Source: Aedes albopictus
Taxonomy: Eukaryota; Arthropoda; Insecta; Diptera; Culicidae
Assembly: GCF_035046485.1 (NCBI RefSeq)
Contig: NC_085137.1
Span: forward strand, 343,904,505 to 343,968,504
Length of the DNA: 64,000 nucleotides
Reading direction: 5' to 3'
The number at the start of each line of letters is the position of its first letter. Position 1 is the first letter of the stretch. The notes beneath the pieces were generated by a model. The model did no database searches. It was not told where the DNA came from and worked only from the letters and a program-made list of their open reading frames with translations. This document shows positions 55,287 to 64,000 of this stretch, in pieces. The position numbers and the translations under genes are program-made.

Positions 55287-56232
55287 AACCCTCTAATACC
55301 CAATCCCGCCTTTAGACGGGGTATAGTTTGAGCATTTTTGTAATGTTTGTTTCGTGGAAAATCAAATTTTTTATATTTTTGGCTGATATTTAGGACTGTT
55401 TTGTATATCTCAAAATGGTTTTTGGTGTATTTCAAAGCGTATTTAGATTTTATAAAAATCATTGAAAAATTGATGTTTTAGACACCTTTTAGAAGTCATT
55501 GTTTATTTTGTATTGAATCGCTACAATTAACATATTTTAAATTTTTCCCAAATCATACTATCCTTGTTTAATAGTTTAAGGGAATCGAATACACTCTTAA
55601 ATTATTTTCCTTAAAATTACACGGAAAATAAAACTTTCTGTGAAAAAAATTTAAAATAATAATATTTTAACAATAATCATAAAATCTCAAAATGTTTTTA
55701 TCTCAAAAAATCCGTTCCCCGAATTGGCTTCCAGGAAAAATATAAAAGTGTGGGGATGTTCAAAAATAAAAATTAGAAAAATCAAAAACTGAAATTCACG
55801 AAATCGAGAATTAAAAAGAATCATCTTCCAAAACATGTTTTAATCGATTTTAGATGACGAAAAATGATATTTAGATCAAAATCAAAAATTTGGGTATTAG
55901 AGGGTTAAGTCAACTGTTTTTTTAAGTTTATGATATAAGTCATAAATGATCAAAATAACATTGCATTCGGTTCATTGGATCCGGAGATATAACAGCTCAT
56001 AGTTGGATATCGAATAATTATACATTTTTCTAGAATCTTTATAACTTCGTGTAAAATGCACCGATCTTTTCCAAATTTGAACCACTGATACACAACTAGT
56101 TGATGAACTTACAGTAAAAATTTGAGAATAGTTGATGCCCTTTTCGAAAAGTTACAGCTAGAGTTACAGCGAGTTGAACATTTTTTGGAAAGTGAAAATT
56201 TTAGCAGTCCCAGTTATTTTGAGCATCCCCTG
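54732..56232. mobile_element. Tc1/mariner-type element (1501 bp including a nested MITE)
   Basis: Ends CAGGGGATACTCAAAATAAC and the complement of CAGGGGATGCTCAAAATAAC, with TA at 54730-54731 and 56233-56234. Arms share TCAACTCGCTGTAAC and TTTTCGAAAAGGGCATCAA. Net length without the nested TTAA MITE is about 0.88 kb; no transposase. Confidence 0.9.
55289..55904 (+). mobile_element. piggyBac-type TTAA MITE, copy B (616 bp)
   Basis: CCCTCTAATACCCAA...TTGGGTATTAGAGGG, TTAA at 55285-55288 and 55905-55908. Same length and orientation as copy A (32276-32891); nested in the element at 54732-56232. Confidence 0.95.
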
Positions 56233-56279
56233 TATATATGTCACCTCTGCAGTATACGGGTTGTTTTTTTTTTCGAGAA

Positions 56280-56830
56280 TTCCTTTTTCCATGGAATCCA
56301 TCAGAAACTAGGCCAGGTATTACTTCCAAAAATCTTGTTGGAAAACAATCCATGGTTTCCTTCAAAAAAATTTCCAGGATAGTCATCCGAAAAATGTCTA
56401 GGAGTTTTTTCACTATTTCTTTCAGAAATTCCTTCGACGGTTTTCCAAAAAATCATCCAGGGAATGTTTCAGTAATGCGTACAGATATATTGTTTTCATG
56501 AACTCCTCCAGAAATTTCTTCAGGATTTTTACCAGGAGCTCTATTGAAAATTCCCGCAGGAATGTCTCCAAGAATTCCTAGAGGAGCTGATTCATGGTTT
56601 GTTTGCCAATGATTTCGGCTAGTATTCCTTCAGAGATCCCTGCATTAATTCGTACAGAGATTCCTTTATTTACCCAGAATTTACTCCAAAGTTTTTTTCT
56701 AAGGATACCAATATGAATTTTTACTCGGATTCTTCAAGAAATTCTGAAATTTCTCCAAACTAAATTCCAAGTAACTTAAATTAATTTTGAAATTACTTTA
56801 AAGATTTTTCTATAATTTTTTACAAAAGTT
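56280..56830. repeat. Degenerate 12-bp repeat tract
   Basis: Words such as GGAATGTTTCAGTAATGCGT, CTCCAGAAATTTCTTCAGGA and GGAATGTCTCCAAGAATTCC in 12-base steps. The opposing frames at 56122-56501 come from it. Confidence 0.6.
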
Positions 56831-56978
56831 TAAGTGTTTCTTCAGACATGCTTCCAGGGATTCATTTGTTCTATTTTTCCTGTGTTGGGGACATGGTATC
56901 ACTGCGACCATTTATTTGATCTATTGTGGTGTTATCCTCTTTGTTTATGCCGTCCCTATTTAGAAGGAATTATCCTCC

Positions 56979-56983
56979 CAGTG
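56979..56983 (+). repeat. Possible 5-bp target duplication, left (CAGTG)
   Basis: CAGTG recurs at 62397-62401 immediately after the right terminus; on the left one C (56984) separates it from the CACAGTG terminus. Confidence 0.5.
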
Positions 56984-56984
56984 C

Positions 56985-57012
56985 CACAGTGGGAAAATAA
57001 GGTACAAAACCG
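56985..57012 (+). promoter_or_regulatory. 12-RSS-like left terminus
   Basis: CACAGTG (56985-56991), 12-base spacer (56992-57003), ACAAAACCG (57004-57012). The heptamer equals the V(D)J RSS consensus; the nonamer agrees at 7 of 9 positions with ACAAAAACC. Likely transposase binding and cleavage site. Confidence 0.5.
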
Positions 57013-58259
57013 ACAAAGAATTCTGTAACTTTTGAAAACCACGAATGCGGTTTACGAAGTAATACTTTTCTAATGAAAAAATGTGCGGGGAATCCAATAA
57101 AACCGGTTCCATAGGCCGCACGGATCGTTAACATGCTCATTTTACCCCAATTTCCCAATTTTTTAGCCGTTTTTGAAGAAATTCATGAATGTTCAGAAGC
57201 AGAAATGATCTTGAAGTATGAAAGCTCGACCGATCATGCTCATATATATTGCGGATATGAATAAAAATGTTAAACTTGACCGCATGAATGATTGTCATGC
57301 CCGTTTTACCATATTCCGCCAGATTATCGCATTTCTGGTAAGATATGTCATTTATCTAGGGAGAAAATCAGTGAAATTCCATCAAAATGAGTTTTTACCT
57401 GGTAAATACTTTTGAGCCATCGAATAAATCCGGATAAAAATCGAACGAACTGGTTTTTTGGTCATTTTGCCTTGATGCCCCAAAAATATCATTTTTTTAA
57501 CTGAAGAGTTCTGCAACTTTTGAAATCCATGAATACGGTTTACGAAGCCATACTTTTCTGATGTAAAAATGTGCGGGGAATCAAATTAATCTGGTTTCAT
57601 AGGCTGCACGGATCGTTCACATTCTCATTTTAACCCAATTCCCCAATTTTTAGCCTTTTTTGATAGAGATTCATATATTTTCAGAAGCGGAAGTGATCTT
57701 GAAGTATACAAACTCGACCAATCAAGCTCATATATATTGCCGATATAAATGAAAATGTTAAACTTGACCGCATGAATGATTGTCATGCCCGTTTTACCAT
57801 ATTCCCCCAGATTATCGCATTTCTGGTAAGATATGCTATTTATCTAGAGAGAAAATCAGTAAATGTCCATTCAGAGTTTCTACTTGGTGAATACATTTGA
57901 GCCTTCGAATAAATCAGGATAAAAATTAAAAGAACGGGTATGTTGGTCATTTTGCCTTGATTCCCCAAAAAAATCTTTTTTTAGAATTGAAGAGTTCTGT
58001 TACTTTTGAAATCCACGAATGCGATTTACGGAGTCATGTTTATCTAATGTAAAAAGGTGTGGAGAATCGAATAGATTTGGTTTCGTAGGCCGCACGAATC
58101 GTTAACATACTCATTTTACCCCAATTCCGCAGTTTTTTGTGTGTTTGATAGAAATTCATGTTCAGATGCGGAAACTACCTTGAAGTATAAAAACTCGACC
58201 AATCAAGCTCTTATATATTTTGCCGAAATAAATAAAAATGTTAAACTTGACCGCATGAA

Positions 58260-58854
58260 CATTTTCAACCCCACTCCCCATAATGGTACAATTTATGTAC
58301 AGGGGATACTCAAAATAACTGGGACAGGTAAAATTCTCACTTTTTTAAAAATGTTCAACTCGCTGTAACTTTTCGAAAAGGGCATCAAATATTCTCAAAT
58401 TTTTGGAAATTTGGAAAAGATTGGACTATTCTACACGAAGTTAAAAAGGTTCTAGAAAAAGGTATTATTATACGATAGCCAATGCCGATTCAATGATCAG
58501 AATGCAATAAAATTTTGATCATTTATGACTTATATAATGAGCTATTAAAAACATTTGACTAAACTTAAAATTCTTCACACGAAATAAAATTATAACGATT
58601 AGATTATTTTTCTAATATAACACCAATTAATCCAAAACTTTATCATCGTTTCAATATTCAAGATAGTAATTGAGTTCATTTGAATTATCTTTAATTGAAT
58701 TGAATATATTTATGTTTCAAAGGAAAGCAACCAAATAGCCGGTCTTAAATTGAAAAAGTAATCAAATGCATATTAAATATAGATAGATTTACTGAAAAAA
58801 CATGAAATAAATGACATCGCCATAACTTTTTTTTCTTATTAATAATTTCAAATT
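58260..58854 (+). repeat. 595-bp duplicated segment, copy 2, inserted in the Transib-like arm
   Basis: Interrupts an arm unit between GACCGCATGAA and GCCCGTTTTACC, replacing about 10 bases (TGATTGTCAT in other units). No duplication flanks it, so it did not arrive by ordinary transposition. Confidence 0.9.
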
Positions 58855-61800
58855 GCCCGTTTTACCATATTCCCCCAGATTCTCGCATTTCTGGAAAAAT
58901 ATGCTATTTGTCGAGGGAGAAAATCGGTAAATGTCCATCTAAGAGAGATTTTTATTTGAATAACACATTTGAGCCATCTATCTATTACACCAGGGAACAA
59001 CAACGAACTTATATCTTGGCCATTTTGCCTTGATGCCCTAAAACTATTATTATTTGAATTGAAGAGTTCTGTAACTTTTGGAAACCATGTATGCTATTTA
59101 CAAAGTTTTTTTTTAAGTTAAAATGTTCGAAAAATTTAATGAAACTGGTTTTAAAGGCCACAAGGATCGTCAAAATACTCATTTAACTTCAATTTCTCAT
59201 TTTTTTGTAGATTTTCATAGAAATTAATGTTTTTTTAGAATGGAAATGAACTAGAAGTTTAAAAACTCAACCAATCAAGCTCATATATACTGCCGATACA
59301 AATGAAAACGTCACACTTGACCGCATGAATGGTTGTCATGCCCGTTTCACCATATGTTCCCCGATTATCGCATTTTTTATATCTAGTTTATTTTATTATC
59401 ATTTTTTTAATTGCAGAATTCTGTAACTTTTGAAAATCTTGAATGTGGTTTACGAAGTCAAACTTTTTTAATGTACAAATGTGCAGGGAATTGAATTAAA
59501 GTGATTTTATGGGCCTCACGGATCGTTATCGCACTTTCTTATTTAACCCCAATTCCCAATTTTTAAGTATTTTTTAATAGAAGTTCATGTATTTTCAGAA
59601 TCGGAAATGACTTTGAAGTATAAAAGCTCAAAAATCTGTTGAGTTCATATAAGTTTTTATTTGAAAAACACACTTGAGCCATCCAATACATCAGGAAATA
59701 AAAATCGTACGAACTTTTATGTTGCCATTTCGCAGGAAATCCCGAAATATAAATATAATATTTTGAATATGTACAAGAAATTTATATGTTTTGAAAAACC
59801 ACTAGTTTATGAAGTCAAACCCTTCTTATGTAAAATTGTACGGAAAATCTAATGAAAGTGGTTTCATAGACCTCAAGGGGTTAATGCGCGTTAGCATACT
59901 TATTTCAGCCCAATTTTCTATTTTCTTGGGATTTGATAGAATTTCGTGTATTTTCAAAAGCGTTAATGACTTTGAAATATAAGCACTCAAAAAATCCAAA
60001 AAAAACATTCAAATGAGTTTTGGTTAGAAATATATATTTGAGCCATCTAATAAATCAGGATACAACAATCGAACCAACTTGTATCTTGGTCATTTTGCCT
60101 TGATGCCCCGAAAAATATCCTTTTTTGAATAACTGTACAACTCAGAATGTTATCAAAAGCGTTTATTCTTACAAGTGAATTTTCTTAGACAAAAACTCTG
60201 TAAATTGGATTAATGCCCACATGAGTCATAACTGTGATTTGAACTCGTTTTTTTTGCAAATTCATCTAAATTATTGTATTCAGGGTTAAACAAGCTGCAT
60301 CTAGAATTCACGGGTTTTATCTTTAAAAAACTGTTTTTGTAGAAAAACGGTTCGGATTATTTTTGGGTTATACACTTATGTAAAGTTAATTGTATATTTT
60401 ACGGGGAATTAGTGCTAAATAGACAAAAAGCATTTCCGACCGATTTTCGTAACACGTATTCTTTAGATAGTTAAAATTGGTTATTAACGAAGTTTTATTT
60501 AATTTGTCATTTGTTGATTTTATTTTTAGATGTATAGCTTGTTTAACCCTAAAAAGTACAAAACTGAAAATGTTTAACAAACACATTATTCACAGTTAGT
60601 ATTTGGATAAATCTGGGAGAATATGGTGAAACGGGCATGACAACCATTCATGCGGTCAAGTGTGACGTTTTCATTTGTATCGGCAGTATATATGAGCTTG
60701 ATTGGTTGAGTTTTTAAACTTCAAGGTCATTTCCACTTCTAAAAAAACAATAATTTCTATGAAAATCCACAAAAAAATGAGAAATTGAAGTTAAATGAGT
60801 ATTTTGACGATCCTTGTGGCCATTAAAACCAGTTTCATTGAAATTTTCGAACATTTTTAATTAAAAAAATATGACTTTGTAAATAGCATACATGGTTTTC
60901 AAAAGTTACAGAACTCTTCAATTCAAAAAATGATATTTTTGGGGCATCAAGGCAAAATGACCAAGATTAAGTTCGTTGTTCTTCCCTGGTTTAATAGATA
61001 GATGGCTCAAATGTGTTATTCAAATAAAAATCTCTCTTAGATGGACATTTACCGATTTTCTCCCTCGACAAATAGCATATTTTTCCAGAAATGCGATAAT
61101 CTGGGGGAATATGGTAAAATGGGCATGGACATTGTTCATGCGGTCAAGTTTAACATTTTTATTTATTTCGGCAAAATATATAAGAGCTTGATTGGTCGAG
61201 ATTTTATACTTCAAGGTCGTTTCCGCATCTGAACATGAATTTCTATCAAACACACAAAAAACTGCGGAATTGGGGTAAAATGAGTATGTTAACGATCCGT
61301 GCGGCCTACGAAACCAAATCTATTCGATTCTCCACACCTTTTTACATTAGATAAACATGACTCCGTAAATTTCGTGGTTTTCAAAAGTAACAGAACTCTT
61401 CAATTCTAAAAATAATATTTTTGGGAAATCAAGGCAAAATGACCAACATACCCGTTCTTTTAATTTTTATCCTGATTTATTCGAAGGCTCAAATGTATTC
61501 ACCAAGTAGAAACTCATATGGATGGACATTTACTGATTTTCTCTCTATATAAATAGCATATCTTACCAGAAATACGATAATCTGGGGGAATATGGTAAAA
61601 CGGGCATGACAATCATTCATGCGGTCAAGTTTAACATTTTCATTTATATCGGCAATATATATGAGCTTGATTGGTCGAGTTTGTATACTTCCGCTTCTGA
61701 AAATATATGAATCTCCATAAAAAAAAGGCTAAAAATTGGGGAATTGGGGTAAAATGAGCATGTTAACGATCCGTGCGGCCTATGAAACCTGTTTTATTGG

Positions 61801-62368
61801 ATTTCCCGCACATTTTTACATTAGAAAAGTATAACTTCGTAAACCGCATTCATGGATTTCAAAAGTTGCAGAACTCTTCAGTTAAAAAAATGATATTTTT
61901 GGGGCATCAAGGCAAAATGACCAAAAAACCAGTTCGTTCGATTTTTATCCGGATTTATTCGATGGCTCAAAAGTATTTACCAGGTAAAAACTCATTTTGA
62001 AGGATTTTTACTGATTTTCTCCCTAGATAAATGACATATCTTACCAGAAATGCGATAATCTGGGGGAATATGGTAAAACGGGCATGACAATCATTCATGT
62101 GGTCAAGTTTAACATTTTATTAATATCCGCAATATATATGAGCATGATCGGTCGAGTTTTCATACTTCAAGATCATTTCCGCTTCTGAAAATACATGAAT
62201 TTCTATAAAAACGGCTAAAAAATTGAGGAATTGGGGTAAAATGAGCATGTTAACGATCCGTGCGGCCTATGGAACCGGTTTTATTGGATTCCCCGCACAT
62301 TTTTTCATTAGAAAAGTATAACTTCGTAAATCTCATTCGTGGTTTTCAAAAGTTACAGAATTCTTTGT

Positions 62369-62396
62369 CGGTTTTGTACCTTATTTTCCCACTGTG
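62369..62396 (-). promoter_or_regulatory. 12-RSS-like right terminus
   Basis: Read on the minus strand: CACAGTG (62390-62396), 12-base spacer (62378-62389), ACAAAACCG (62369-62377). Same as the left end. Confidence 0.5.
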
Positions 62397-62401
62397 CAGT
62401 G

Positions 62402-62984
62402 GTTGGCATGTGACCCAATCAGTCGCATCTTTTTGAACAGTATTCTTTGAGAAATTTCAGAAGCAATTTCCAAGATCCATAAACTTTCTGGTCCTTGGAT
62501 TGACATATTCCTTTATATACAATGAATTTCACTAAATTATGTTTTTTTTTTCAGAAGCGGCTCAATTGTTACATTTGTTTAAATTATAATTATCTCAGTT
62601 TCTCATAAGAGTCCGCTATTTAGAAAAAAAATAAGATCAGTAACCAGTCTGATTTTGCCTTGACAGCACTGGTCTAATATTTGACTTCGTGAACTTCTAC
62701 TTAAAGGAAATCCTTTATAAACTCCATGGTGAACGTTCTCAAGAAATCTCTCAAAAATTTACAACTGAATTCTCGTGGGGATAGTTTTTAATTAAACTCC
62801 TGATTCCCTCACGTTCAAACCTTCAAACACAAGACAAATAATTCTGTGTTGGCATTTTTTAAAGACTAGCAATAATAATTTTTCAACACATATTGTGCCT
62901 ATGAACTTCAGGCATTACGTATGAATAACAATTTACTAAAATTAAAATTGAAAAAATCACGTCGCTGACTTAAATTACTATATA
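62402..62984. other. Unassigned AT-rich DNA
   Basis: No gene, SINE head or inverted ends recognised. Confidence 0.35.
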
Positions 62985-63066
62985 CGCAGGTGAAATGTGC
63001 TTCGGCGCACACGTCTAGCTGAAACGAAGGTTTGTCCCAGTAATGACGTTGCCAAGAAGAAGAAAG
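62985..63066 (+). mobile_element. 3' tail of a family 3 SINE (truncated)
   Basis: GTCTAGCTGAAACGAAGGTT, TGTCCCAGTAATGACGTTGC and the AAGAAGAAGAAAG tail resemble the 3' part of the SINE at 26351-26635. The tRNA-like head is absent. Confidence 0.6.
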
Positions 63067-63231
63067 GTCTTGCTGGATCTTTTGTACCGAATTTTTGATT
63101 AATTTCAGTGTGAGCCCAACAACTTGAAAACATGATGATTAACCTGGGCCTGTTAGGGGAATATCTGTAAATAAAAAGAAAATCGCGTTAAGTACTGTAC
63201 CTTTGAATTCCACTAAGAATTTGCATCCTTT

Positions 63232-63277
63232 GACAGATACGTATTTCGACCTCAACTGTAAGGTCGTCTTCAGTGTC
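63232..63277 (-). ncRNA. Hammerhead-ribozyme-like motif, left arm (minus strand)
   Basis: Mirror of 63304-63349, identical sequence on the minus strand because of the palindrome. Confidence 0.35.
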
Positions 63278-63303
63278 TTGTACTTGAGTCGAGTCAAGTA
63301 CAA

Positions 63304-63349
63304 GACACTGAAGACGACCTTACAGTTGAGGTCGAAATACGTATCTGTC
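63304..63349 (+). ncRNA. Hammerhead-ribozyme-like motif, right arm
   Basis: Stem I GACA (63304-63307) with TGTC (63346-63349); core CTGAAGA (63308-63314); stem II GACC (63316-63319) with GGTC (63330-63333) and a ten-base loop; GAA (63334-63336); stem III ATA/TAT (63337-63339, 63342-63344) with CG between; C 63345 at the expected cleavage position. An extra C (63315) lies between core and stem II, at the same place as the extra A in 53221-53259. Stem sequences differ between the two motifs while pairing is kept. Confidence 0.35.
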
Positions 63350-63583
63350 AAAGGATGCAAATTCTTAGTGGAATTCAAAGGAACGGTACTTAACGTGATT
63401 TTCTTTTTATTTAACTTGAAAACAGCTTAATGAGCATACTTCAATCTGTTATCTTAGCTACCAGAATGTTTCATTTGGAACTTTATCGGAATTGTGTAGA
63501 AATTTATATAGAAGCGTATTAAGTCATCTGCCGTTCTAGGCAGAACGGCGTAGAACGGCAGTCATGGGAAGTAGAACTTTTTA

Positions 63584-63611
63584 TCTATATCTATATATAT
63601 AAAAATGAATT

Positions 63612-63682
<71 letters not shown>

Positions 63683-63898
63683 GACCGCTATGCATTCGGA
63701 AACTACTGAACCGATCGGTGTGAAATTTTGTATGTGGGTGCTGTTGGGGCCGGGGAAGGTTCTTAGCTTGGTGTGAGACCTCTCCGGTCTTTGGAACGGG
63801 GGGCTCCCACACAGATGACTTCGCCGGGGACGTCCCTATGGAGCTGTGTGTCAAAAAACACAGTAGGCAGGCAGTACGACGTTTGCCGGGACAGCTAG
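63584..63898 (+). mobile_element. Helitron-like non-autonomous element
   Basis: Starts TCTATATCTATATATATAAA after an A and ends GTTTGCCGGGACAGCTAG before a T, matching Helitron rules (5' TC, 3' CTRR, A|T target). The phrase ACTACTGAACCGATCGGTGT after a CTGT array is common in insect Helitron-type repeats. A GGCA/TGCC hairpin may be present near the 3' end. No coding capacity. Confidence 0.55.
63614..63681. repeat. (CTGT)n microsatellite
   Basis: About 16-17 perfect CTGT units. Minus-strand frame 63591-63938 owes its (TDRQ)n stretch to it. Confidence 0.97.
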
Positions 63899-64000
63899 TA
63901 TATAATAAAAATGCAGTGGCATACGTGGGACCGCGCATAACTTGCGAATGGAAGGTCTGATTTTGATCGTCTTAGATTTGTTCTGTTAGTTTTCACCCAA
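63899..64000. other. Unassigned sequence at window end
   Basis: GGACCGCGCATAACTTGCGA looks like part of a dispersed repeat, but no limits can be set. Confidence 0.3.

Larger units (their letters stand above)
56985..62396. mobile_element. Transib-like giant palindromic non-autonomous element (5.4 kb)
   Basis: Near-identical inverted ends of more than 60 bp begin CACAGTGGGAAAATAAGGTA at 56985 and, inverted, finish at 62396. Heptamer CACAGTG, a 12-bp spacer and ACAAAACCG follow the layout of a recombination signal; Transib elements, relatives of RAG1, have such ends and 5-bp duplications (CAGTG here). Each arm consists of tandem units of roughly 480 bp containing TTCTGTAACTTTTGAAA, CGGATCGTTAACATGCTCAT and ATATGGTAAAACGGGCATGA: about six in the left arm and four in the right, facing each other around 60.1-60.6 kb. 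No transposase. A 595-bp segment (58260-58854) was inserted later. Confidence 0.75.
63168..63413. repeat. 246-bp near-perfect palindrome
   Basis: Arms of 123 bases mirror each other around 63290/63291 with a six-base centre and very few mismatches. Both strands therefore encode almost the same frame (63139-63378 minus, 63203-63430 plus), which is not evidence for a gene. A relic of one arm is at 41395-41570. Confidence 0.95.

Noticed and set aside
63139..63430. Two ORFs on opposite strands encoding almost the same protein
   Set aside because: Direct result of the 246-bp palindrome.
1..64000. CRISPR arrays, bacterial operons, rRNA genes and endogenous viral elements
   Set aside because: No evenly spaced short repeats with unique spacers, no rRNA similarity and no viral-type protein seen; everything fits insect nuclear DNA.

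Overview
This window looks like gene-poor, transposon-dense DNA from an aedine mosquito. The evidence is a low-GC background, several tRNA-derived SINE families of the type described in Aedes (Feilai-like), an RTE-clade non-LTR retrotransposon of the JAM1 type, R1- and Jockey-like LINE relics, and many short inverted-repeat elements with 2-, 3-, 4-, 5- and 8-bp or TTAA target duplications. The species is inferred from repeat style and cannot be fixed from sequence alone. No complete host gene was found. A single candidate terminal exon (46310-46381) hints that the region may lie in or next to a host gene.

Layout. 1-5 kb: a degenerate 12-bp repeat tract carrying a foldback TA-element, then a 127-145 bp minisatellite. 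5-7 kb: a SINE and a 993-bp inverted-repeat element with an 8-bp duplication and a 179-residue ORF. 7-15 kb: more 12-bp repeat, SINEs, a 255-bp MITE and a split R1-clade pseudogene. 15-25 kb: mostly single-copy-looking DNA plus a Jockey-like fragment, an RTE-clade pseudogene (minus strand), a SINE and RNase H-bearing LINE debris. 25-34 kb: a Harbinger-type MITE, a nest of three elements (26282-28802), further MITEs including a TTAA element. 34-46 kb: unique DNA, a SINE, two inverted copies of a 0.92-0.95 kb TA-element, a 135-bp minisatellite split by a foldback MITE, and another TA-element. 46-49 kb: mostly unique DNA with the candidate exon.

48.8-52.8 kb holds the best gene in the window: an intact RTE retrotransposon (48951-52337) with a 15-bp target duplication, sitting inside an older foldback element that also took a 255-bp MITE. 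54.7-62.4 kb contains a Tc1/mariner-like element split by a TTAA MITE, and a 5.4-kb palindromic element with Transib-like termini. Those termini start with the heptamer CACAGTG, followed by a 12-bp spacer and ACAAAACCG, resembling a V(D)J 12-RSS. A 595-bp piece of the first element is duplicated almost perfectly into the second. 63-64 kb has a 246-bp perfect palindrome and a Helitron-like end.

The most interesting signals are the RSS-like ends, hammerhead-ribozyme-like folds at 53221-53259 and in the 63.2-kb palindrome, the recent 595-bp duplication ending at a TTAA site, and the candidate terminal exon or recursive splice site at 46.3 kb. Most ORFs other than the RTE frame are by-products of repeats with periods divisible by three, of palindromes, or of antisense reading of the RTE.
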